In this document: positions 1 through 5,189 of the stretch, piece after piece | Layout: each line of letters begins with the position of its first letter | Numbering within the stretch: position 1 is the first letter of the stretch | NCBI GenBank assembly: GCA_002317225.1 | Contig: DCIW01000091.1 | Coordinates: 1-6,274 of the forward strand | Direction of reading: 5' to 3' | From: Prevotellaceae bacterium UBA1716 | Lineage (GTDB): Bacteria > Bacteroidota > Bacteroidia > Bacteroidales > Bacteroidaceae | Length of the DNA: 6,274 nucleotides | The notes under the pieces: generated by a model | Databases searched by the model: none | Told to the model about the DNA's origin: nothing | The model's input: only the letters and a program-made list of their open reading frames with translations | Made by a program: the position numbers and the translations under genes

Positions 1-1573
1 GACTACGCATCATTGGAGTGAATGCACCGAACTGCATCCAACGAACCATAAGTTCTTGATACTGTGGATTGCGTGGTGCTGAGTTATGTCCCTGAGTGTT
101 GTACGAACCAGCAAAGAAACCACCTATATCTGCATTTACATTAGGATTGGCAGTAAGAGTGTAGTTGAGCATGATTGGCACTTGCTTACGGAACGAATCC
201 CAAGAAGAACCGATGTCACCCGACCAAGTATTTGCTCCATAACGCTGTTGTCCAGCGAAATAAGAACGAGTAAGAGTGAACACACGCTTTGTGTCATCCA
301 CCTTACGCTGACTATCATAAACACCACCAACTGTCATAAGTGGGAAGGCATTTCTCACGCTACGATAAGAGCCCATTGCAGTCATCTCATCGAGGTCGCT
401 GTCCTTATAGTTCATATGGTCAGGGTCGGTTGAGTCCATCCACCAAGCATCAATACCCATCTTGTGAAGACGAGAGAGATTCTTCCAATAAATGTCGCGA
501 GCTTCCTGAGAATAAACATCATAGCAACGAACACCACTCAAGTAGTCCTTGCGAGGTGGCCATTGTGGAAGACCGCTCTCAGGCCATGTTGTAAAACTAA
601 GGAGATGATTCTTTTCCTTCAGTTCGCGGAAAGCCTTTGTCTCAGGACCGAATGAAGCCCAGATAGAGATAGACATGTGTGCATTCTGCTTATGAACTTC
701 GTTAATCATATCCTGAGCACGGTCAAATTCAGGGTTGAGAAACTCCATTGCGTTCCAATTGTAGTTCGAACCCCAATACTGCCAGTCTTGGATGATACCA
801 TCGAAAGGAATCTGAAGGTCACGGTACTTGTGAACTACTTCGAGCAATTCGTTCTGCGACTTATAACGCTCACGACACTGGTGGAAACCGTATGTCCAAA
901 GTGGGAACATAGGAACAGAACCAGAAAGCTTACGCATCTCATGGATAACACCATCAGCATCACCACCATACATGAAGTAGTAGTCAACCTGAGTACCTAC
1001 TTCACTCTCGAGCGACACATAACCAGCCTTGCCCTTCTCTGGAGTTTGGAGTTGAGTTGGAGAGTAGTTGTCCCAATAGATTCCATAACCCTTGATGCTC
1101 TGGTAGAAGTGTGCATAGTCCTCAAGGTTAGACTGTTCCATGCGACGATTCTCACCGCGCTGGCTCATCTTTCCATTCTGCAAAAGACCAACACCATAAA
1201 TGCCTTCATCAGCTTCTACCGAGAAAGTCTGCTTAACGAGAAACGCATTCTTATCAGGGCCGCTATTACGAGGAGTGAAAGCACTTTCGCCTTCCGAAGT
1301 AAGAGGATTACCCTTTGCATCAGCAAAAGATACTTTGCCATTCTTCACTGTGACTGTGAGTGCAGACGACTGATAAATAGTCGCATCGCCCACTGTTTTC
1401 TTTGCCACCTTCACCTTTTCAGGTTGTGCAATGACTACAAGCGATTTCTTTTCGGTTGGAGCACTGCTATTTTTAATGATTCGTACGGTTTGGGGAGTGA
1501 AGAATTCAACTGTTTGTGCAGTCATATTGGCACACACCAACATAAGACCACCTAATAAGAATACGTTTTTCAT
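1..1573 (-). CDS. Secreted GH31 family glycoside hydrolase, alpha-xylosidase-like (partial, 3' end beyond window)
   Basis: The frame stays open from the ATG at 1573 to the left edge, giving 524 residues without the C-terminus. Residues 1-20 form a Sec signal peptide ending near MTAQ, with no lipobox, so a periplasmic enzyme is expected. Residues about 21-220 are the N-terminal beta-sandwich, and the catalytic TIM barrel begins near FPLWTYGFHQCRERY (223-237). GIDAWWMDSTDPD carries the expected nucleophile D380, and NTWSGDIG carries the acid/base D453; the visible part ends in the GH31 motif FTPMMRS. WWMD followed by an acidic -PD resembles alpha-xylosidases of the CjXyl31A/BoGH31A type from xyloglucan degradation, but those have a PA14 insert in the N-terminal region and there is no room for one here. 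Alpha-glucosidase or alpha-galactosidase activity remains possible. The start overlaps the lactonase stop as ATGA, so translation is probably coupled. Family certain, substrate not. Confidence 0.93.
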   Translation of the reverse strand, partial: MKNVFLLGGLMLVCANMTAQTVEFFTPQTVRIIKNSSAPTEKKSLVVIAQPEKVKVAKKTVGDATIYQSSALTVTVKNGKVSFADAKGNPLTSEGESAFTPRNSGPDKNAFLVKQTFSVEADEGIYGVGLLQNGKMSQRGENRRMEQSNLEDYAHFYQSIKGYGIYWDNYSPTQLQTPEKGKAGYVSLESEVGTQVDYYFMYGGDADGVIHEMRKLSGSVPMFPLWTYGFHQCRERYKSQNELLEVVHKYRDLQIPFDGIIQDWQYWGSNYNWNAMEFLNPEFDRAQDMINEVHKQNAHMSISIWASFGPETKAFRELKEKNHLLSFTTWPESGLPQWPPRKDYLSGVRCYDVYSQEARDIYWKNLSRLHKMGIDAWWMDSTDPDHMNYKDSDLDEMTAMGSYRSVRNAFPLMTVGGVYDSQRKVDDTKRVFTLTRSYFAGQQRYGANTWSGDIGSSWDSFRKQVPIMLNYTLTANPNVNADIGGFFAGSYNTQGHNSAPRNPQYQELMVRWMQFGAFTPMMRS

Positions 1574-2532
1574 TCTGACATATTTTTTATATAAGGTAAA
1601 GAAGGGAGATTCTTGAAGCCATAGAACTGCATTGCGTTCTCACCGAGGAACTGAGCTTTCTCTACCTGAGTCAATTCGTTAGTTTTTATAATAAAGTCGT
1701 AAGACATCTTGTAAGTGATGGCTGTGATAGTGCGAGGATAGTCGCTTCCCCACATAAGTCGGTCCATTCCAACCCAATCAGCAGCTTGCTTTATGCTTTT
1801 GACAGCAGAAGGATAAGGGTAGAATTCAGAGTTGTAGAGCCATGTGATGCCACCCGACTCAACCATAACATTCTTTCCTTCGCGTGCAAGTTTCACCTGA
1901 CTTTCGAAGATTGGAGTTGTAACCATACCGAAGTGACCAATCGCCACCTTAAGGTTAGGACATTCGTGAATGACTTCAGCCATCTCTGCAATCTGCTTCT
2001 CTTCCTCACCGAGGCACATGGAGAGAATCATATCATTTGCCTCCATATACTTGAAGAGCGGCATCTTGTCAAACAACGATCCCTTGAGGCGATGACCAGG
2101 AATAGCAATTCCTTTGAGTCCGGCTTCCTTTGCAACCTTTGCACCTTCAGCATCATCAACCATTCCCATACAGAAGAAACGATCCGGATACTTTGCCTGC
2201 ACCTCTTTAAGATAGTCGTTCTGATTGCCATCGATAACTTCTTGAACTACAACAGCTGCGCCCACCTGAGCATAATCCATATTAGAGAGGAACACTTCTG
2301 CCGTATTCTTTCCATCAATCATGAAAGGAGGAAGCATCTGTCGCTCTTCACCGAAGAAAAGCGAACGTGAAGGATTGCCCTCCAACGAATGGATTGGAGA
2401 ACCATCAACAACTGTGTCTTGCTTCAGCCAAAGATGAGAGTGTGCATCGATGATGAAGCCCCCTCCATCTCCCCCCAAGGGGGAGGGTTTGTGGTTACTG
2501 GCATAAAGAGAGTCGTTATTATCAGTATTCAT
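1570..2532 (-). CDS. Amidohydrolase-family sugar lactonase (COG3618-like), probable L-fuconolactonase
   Basis: 320 residues, predicted cytosolic, no signal peptide. Amidohydrolase_2 TIM barrel: the HxH motif is in DAHSHLW (H31, H33), a further active-site histidine in AIGHFG (H200), and the catalytic aspartate in WGSDYPR (D264). COG3618 includes characterised L-fucono-1,5-lactonases, which hydrolyse the lactone made by L-fucose dehydrogenase to L-fuconate; L-rhamnonolactonase and pyrone-dicarboxylate lactonase are relatives. The specific call rests on the neighbouring dehydrogenase and mutarotase. The start at 2532 is the only ATG upstream of the HxH motif in this frame and follows an A-rich leader typical of Bacteroidota. 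Residues 1-26 are an unusual extension: family members usually begin a few residues before the HxH motif, while here residues 14-26 (Gly/Pro-rich) are encoded by a palindromic repeat. The stop overlaps the GH31 start. An alternative is a lactonase for L-galactono- or L-rhamnono-lactone. Confidence 0.9.
   Translation of the reverse strand: MNTDNNDSLYASNHKPSPLGGDGGGFIIDAHSHLWLKQDTVVDGSPIHSLEGNPSRSLFFGEERQMLPPFMIDGKNTAEVFLSNMDYAQVGAAVVVQEVIDGNQNDYLKEVQAKYPDRFFCMGMVDDAEGAKVAKEAGLKGIAIPGHRLKGSLFDKMPLFKYMEANDMILSMCLGEEEKQIAEMAEVIHECPNLKVAIGHFGMVTTPIFESQVKLAREGKNVMVESGGITWLYNSEFYPYPSAVKSIKQAADWVGMDRLMWGSDYPRTITAITYKMSYDFIIKTNELTQVEKAQFLGENAMQFYGFKNLPSLPYIKNMSE
2457..2487 (-). repeat. G/C-rich palindromic repeat, copy 1 (inside lactonase coding sequence)
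   Basis: A small palindrome with stem CTCCCCC (2469-2475) and GGGGGAG (2479-2485) around a CAA loop, followed on the minus strand by a G-rich arm ending GGGGGCT. It matches copy 2 at 23 of 31 positions when read on the minus strand. It is translated in frame as residues 16-26 of the lactonase (Pro-Ser-Pro-Leu-Gly-Gly type). The pattern recalls dispersed palindromic elements common in Prevotella intergenic DNA; that comparison is from memory. Confidence 0.75.
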
Positions 2533-2575
2533 TTTTTTTACTTTTTATATCCAGGTTTATCTAAGTATATACAAG

Positions 2576-2606
2576 CTCCTCCCCTTGGGGGAGGCTGGGT
2601 GGGGCT
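2576..2606 (+). repeat. G/C-rich palindromic repeat, copy 2 (dehydrogenase-lactonase gap)
   Basis: Stem CCTCCCC (2578-2584) and GGGGAGG (2588-2594) around a TTG loop, then CTGGGTGGGGCT. It begins 6 bp beyond the dehydrogenase stop codon and is oriented opposite to copy 1, 88 bp away. There is no U-run after the hairpin on the minus strand, so it is not a classical terminator; it could instead protect the upstream mRNA end or attenuate readthrough. Confidence 0.75.
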
Positions 2607-2611
2607 CTCCC

Positions 2612-3559
2612 TTATGAATTAGCCCAACTTACTCTCTTTTGTTCACCAATAATTTCTTGAACTTCCTTCACGAGTTGCCAATCAGGCTCTTCGTTTGCCC
2701 AAGCAATATTACGCTTCACATTCTCAGGATTAGCAGAAGAGAAGAGTGTACCAGCAATGCGAGGATTGCTCACACTATATTGAACGGCGAGTTTCTCAAT
2801 TGGATACCCCTTGCTTTCACAATATTGAGCAGCCTTAGTACAAGCCTCAACAAGTGGCTTTGGAGCAGGATGCCAATCAGGCACTCCGCGCTTAGTGAGC
2901 AGACCCATCGAAAGAGGCGAAGCATTGATGACACCAATTTCATTAGCTTCGAAGAAGTCAAGGTAATCTACGAGTTCATCATCATTAAGACAATAGTGGC
3001 AGAAGTTAAGCACGCTTTCCACTGTACCCTTCTCACAATGTTCGATGACCCACTTGAGATTCTTCAACTGGAGGTCAGTTATACCCACATGACCAACCAC
3101 ACCTTTCTCTCTAAGTTCTACGAGAGCAGGAAGAGTCTCATCACAAACTTTCTGAAGTCCACCAGGAAGAGCAGCTTGGAACTCAATATCATGTACATTA
3201 ATCAAGTCGATATAATCAATGTTCAAGCGTTCCATACTTTCGTACACACTCTCAGTAGCACGCTTAGCACTATAGTCCCAAGTGTTGACACCATCCTTAC
3301 CATATCTACCCACCTTTGTAGAGAGATAATACTTGTCGCGAGGCAAAATCTTGAGAGCCTTGCCCAATACAGTCTCTGCCTTGTAATGACCATAGTATGG
3401 ACTTACATCAATAAAGTTGATACCACCTTCAATGGCAGTTTCTACAGCTTTAATACTCTCTGCCTCCTTAGTCTCATGGAAAACACTACCAAGACTTGAA
3501 GCTCCAAAACAAAGGTTGGAAATCTTCAACCCAGTCTTACCAATTTCAGTATATCTCAT
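2612..3559 (-). CDS. Aldo/keto reductase, L-galactose/L-fucose 1-dehydrogenase-like
   Basis: 315 residues, full length for a single-domain AKR. The catalytic tetrad is complete: D51 and Y56 in FIDVSPYYG, K82 in STKVGRYG, H123 in NVHDIE. The C-terminal cofactor segment is GTLFSSANPENVKRN (270-284). Several blocks match, from memory, plant L-galactose dehydrogenase: GASSLGSVF, NFIDVSPYYG, HDIEF, CHYCLNDDELVDYL, INASPLSMGLLT and the PDWHPA segment. Enzymes of this group oxidise L-galactose or its 6-deoxy form L-fucose at C1 with NAD(P)+ to the lactone, which fits a mutarotase upstream and a lactonase downstream. The ATG at 3559 lies 17 bp after the mutarotase stop, in a purely A/T spacer, so cotranscription is likely. 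Whether the true substrate is L-fucose, L-galactose or another aldose such as D-arabinose cannot be read from the sequence. It lacks a signal peptide and should act in the cytosol. Confidence 0.92.
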   Translation of the reverse strand: MRYTEIGKTGLKISNLCFGASSLGSVFHETKEAESIKAVETAIEGGINFIDVSPYYGHYKAETVLGKALKILPRDKYYLSTKVGRYGKDGVNTWDYSAKRATESVYESMERLNIDYIDLINVHDIEFQAALPGGLQKVCDETLPALVELREKGVVGHVGITDLQLKNLKWVIEHCEKGTVESVLNFCHYCLNDDELVDYLDFFEANEIGVINASPLSMGLLTKRGVPDWHPAPKPLVEACTKAAQYCESKGYPIEKLAVQYSVSNPRIAGTLFSSANPENVKRNIAWANEEPDWQLVKEVQEIIGEQKRVSWANS

Positions 3560-3576
3560 ATTATTATTTTATATTA

Positions 3577-3957
3577 TTAGTCATAAAGATAAAACATTCG
3601 TTCAGCCATCTGCCACTTCTCATCACTTGTAGCATTAGCACTACAACCTTGGAACTGACTTACGAAAGCCTCCCATTCTGCCTGACGAGGCAAGGTAGCA
3701 AGTCGTGCCATCGAAGATGTCCAGTCGAAATCTTCAGGAGCCTCAACTATCATAACAAGCTTGTTACCGAGTATATAAATCTCCATCTCAAGAATTCCAA
3801 CCTCACGAATACCCTCGCGAATCTCTTTCCATGCAAACTCTTCAGAGTGCCACTTGCGATACTCCCGAATAGCTTCCTCACCCGAAGAGAGTTCGAGGAA
3901 CTGCACATAACGCTTTGTTGCGCCTTCAAACTTCTTTTGCTTATAACCGTTTGCCAT
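3577..3957 (-). CDS. RhaM/COG3254-family aldose mutarotase, probable L-fucose mutarotase
   Basis: 126 residues from the ATG at 3957. The fold is the small ferredoxin-like L-rhamnose mutarotase family (PF05336): a first strand TKRYVQFLEL, the helix EEYRKWHSE-type segment with the conserved histidine H37 matching the RRH of E. coli RhaM, a middle strand EMEIYILGNKLVMIVEA, the RQAEWEAFV tryptophan helix, and the C-terminal strand RMFYLYD. Members interconvert alpha and beta anomers of L-rhamnose or L-fucose so that downstream enzymes receive the right form. About 14 residues precede the first strand compared with E. coli RhaM. An in-frame ATG at 3990 is open, but it would place the predicted promoter -7 box inside codons 3-5 and lies upstream of the predicted transcript start, so 3957 is preferred. 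First gene of the putative operon; the next gene starts 17 bp after its stop. Fucose rather than rhamnose is inferred from the neighbouring dehydrogenase. Confidence 0.88.
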   Translation of the reverse strand: MANGYKQKKFEGATKRYVQFLELSSGEEAIREYRKWHSEEFAWKEIREGIREVGILEMEIYILGNKLVMIVEAPEDFDWTSSMARLATLPRQAEWEAFVSQFQGCSANATSDEKWQMAERMFYLYD

Positions 3958-4068
3958 ATATATATTTATTTGTTTGCAAAGGTACTTCAAAATACACCTT
4001 TAGCATTGCATATTATTATTGTTTAGTAGGACATTATTATCCACAGAAAGTTTTCGATCGTCATCGCT
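3958..4068 (-). other. araC-operon intergenic region with candidate activator site
   Basis: 111 bp between the regulator stop and the mutarotase start. It contains the operon -7 box, a minus-strand TGTCCTA (4033-4027) that also occurs in the other araC flank, and A/T-rich ATAATAAT direct repeats 21 bp apart. No stem plus U-run terminator is visible after araC. Confidence 0.5.
3976..3984 (-). promoter_or_regulatory. Promoter -7 box of the mutarotase-dehydrogenase-lactonase-GH31 operon
   Basis: TACCTTTGC on the minus strand fits the Bacteroidota -7 consensus TAnnTTTG exactly. The transcript would start near 3972, giving a leader of roughly 14 nt before the ATG at 3957. No TTTG stands 19-21 nt upstream (the spot reads CAATG), so the -33 element is poor, as expected for a promoter needing an activator. 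Consensus is established knowledge; use in vivo is inference. Confidence 0.65.
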
Positions 4069-4926
4069 TCACCTCATCGTCACTCGATATTCTTGAGGAG
4101 TCACACCATTTATCTTCTTGAAGAGGCGGATAAAATAAGAGTGGTCGTTAAAACCAAGTTCATAAGCCAACTCCTTGATTGGCAGGTCACCAGTGATAAG
4201 TAAGAGTTGTGCCTTCTCCATCTTTTTCTGATTGATATATTGGAGAGGAGAGATACCAAAGTTCTTTGTGAAGAGGCGAATGAGATAAGGCTTTGTAACA
4301 CAAGCCACTGATGCAAGATTCTCCACATCAATATCATCATATATGTTGTTATGGATAAATTTAAGCACCTTTGCCAAACGTTCATCTTTAGTCCACACAC
4401 GAGGACGAGCAAATCTCATGAAACGAGAGAAGAGCATCAAAATACTTCCACGCAACTGCATCTTTTCATAAAGCGGAAGGTCGTTATATCTGCGAACATA
4501 ATCCGTAAAACTCGAACGGTTGTCATACGAAGTAGGATCGCTTGCAGGAAGTTCAGCATCAGGATGCAACTTACACATATTCTCAAAAATCTCCTCATCC
4601 ATACTTTCCGCTATCACTTCAGTAGGAAAATCGTAGAAGTCAAACACGTCCGTTTCCTTCTTAAAACCTTCATACAGATGCAGATAGTAATGTTCAAACT
4701 CGCCATCACACTCGTAACTGTGCATTGCATAAGCAGGAACGATGTATAAGTGCCTTGGTTTCAACTCAACCACACCTGTAGGCATATGCAACCAAGCCTG
4801 TCCTTTGGTCACATAATATATTCGGGCAAAAGGAGAAGACACATTCTTCCAGTTCCAGTCGCCGTTATGTTGTGCATAGCCCACATTGAGCATAAGCAAG
4901 TTCAGGGATTCGATAGGTATCTGCAT
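4069..4926 (-). CDS. AraC-family transcriptional regulator with N-terminal cupin domain
   Basis: 285 residues, the usual length for a sugar-responsive AraC regulator. Residues about 15-90 form the cupin-type sensor half (FARIYYVTKGQAWLHM, then LKPRHLYIVPAYAMHSYECDG, with histidines that could line the pocket). Residues about 185-285 hold the paired helix-turn-helix DNA-binding domain: first HTH about 201-222 (VENLASVACVTKPYLIRLFTK), second about 250-272 (IKELAYELGFNDHSYFIRLFKK), closed by GVTPQEYR. It is cytosolic. It lies directly upstream of the sugar-oxidation genes on the same strand, separated by 111 bp with no convincing terminator, so it may be partly cotranscribed with them and is the likely local activator, responding to the sugar or an intermediate; the ligand is not evident from sequence. 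It has its own near-consensus promoter. The family call is firm; the target operon is inference from position. Confidence 0.95.
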   Translation of the reverse strand: MQIPIESLNLLMLNVGYAQHNGDWNWKNVSSPFARIYYVTKGQAWLHMPTGVVELKPRHLYIVPAYAMHSYECDGEFEHYYLHLYEGFKKETDVFDFYDFPTEVIAESMDEEIFENMCKLHPDAELPASDPTSYDNRSSFTDYVRRYNDLPLYEKMQLRGSILMLFSRFMRFARPRVWTKDERLAKVLKFIHNNIYDDIDVENLASVACVTKPYLIRLFTKNFGISPLQYINQKKMEKAQLLLITGDLPIKELAYELGFNDHSYFIRLFKKINGVTPQEYRVTMR

Positions 4927-4953
4927 ATTAGGTTAAAATGATGTTATTGCTCG

Positions 4954-4985
4954 GCAAATTTACACCTTATTAATCATATAACAAA
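4954..4985 (-). promoter_or_regulatory. araC promoter (-33 TTTG and -7 TAAATTTGC)
   Basis: On the minus strand TTTG (4985-4982) is followed after exactly 19 nt by TAAATTTGC (4962-4954), a near-perfect Bacteroidota sigma-ABfr promoter. The start would fall near 4950, leaving about 23 nt of leader before the ATG at 4926. Confidence 0.75.
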
Positions 4986-5052
4986 ATCCTTGTGCAACTT
5001 TGTCCTATCATAACACAATATTTTCTTCATCATGCAACTATATAGAGATAAA

Positions 5053-5085
5053 TTTGGCAATATACGAGAAAGGTTGTACATTTGC
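5053..5085 (+). promoter_or_regulatory. Promoter of the plus-strand CarbopepD-domain gene
   Basis: TTTG (5053-5056) is followed after 20 nt by TACATTTGC (5077-5085), again a near-perfect Bacteroidota promoter. The transcript would start near 5089, giving a leader of about 100 nt, longer than for the other genes here. Confidence 0.75.
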
Positions 5086-5189
5086 AAGCAAAGAAAATCT
5101 ATGGTCTAATGAAAAAATCCTCGTAATAGGGGTATTGATTCCCCACCCTTGCTTGTATAAGAGGCAAAAACATCAAATAACTATCATTT

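Larger units (their letters stand above)
4927..5189. other. Divergent intergenic regulatory region
   Basis: 263 bp without a gene. It holds the araC promoter, the promoter of the plus-strand gene, and between them a TGTCCTA (5001-5007) flanked by two TGCAACT direct repeats (4993-4999 and 5033-5039). A weak hairpin, GGGG (5129-5132) with CCCC (5141-5144), lies in the plus-strand leader. No RNA gene or known riboswitch is recognisable. Confidence 0.7.

Noticed and set aside
677..1555. A 292-codon open frame on the plus strand
   Set aside because: It is antisense to the GH31 gene, whose translation shows clear family motifs; the plus-strand product has no recognisable domain and a shadow-like composition.
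1786..2370. A 194-codon open frame on the plus strand
   Set aside because: Antisense to the lactonase, with no family resemblance and no promoter or start context.
2457..2606. The inverted repeat pair as ends of an insertion sequence
   Set aside because: Only 88 bp lies between them, with no transposase; each copy is itself a palindrome, which fits a dispersed repeat better.
2576..2606. Repeat copy 2 as an intrinsic terminator ending the operon
   Set aside because: No U-run follows the hairpin on the minus strand, and the lactonase downstream has no recognisable promoter of its own.
2639..3499. A 286-codon open frame on the plus strand
   Set aside because: Antisense shadow of the aldo/keto reductase, which has a complete catalytic tetrad on the minus strand.
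3577..3957. A rhamnose-pathway assignment for the mutarotase and its neighbours
   Set aside because: The RhaM family name alone would suggest rhamnose, but the adjacent dehydrogenase resembles L-galactose/L-fucose enzymes and no rhamnose isomerase, kinase or aldolase is present. Not excluded completely.
3958..3990. Longer start for the mutarotase at 3990
   Set aside because: The extra codons contain the TACCTTTGC promoter box, and the predicted transcript would begin downstream of this ATG.
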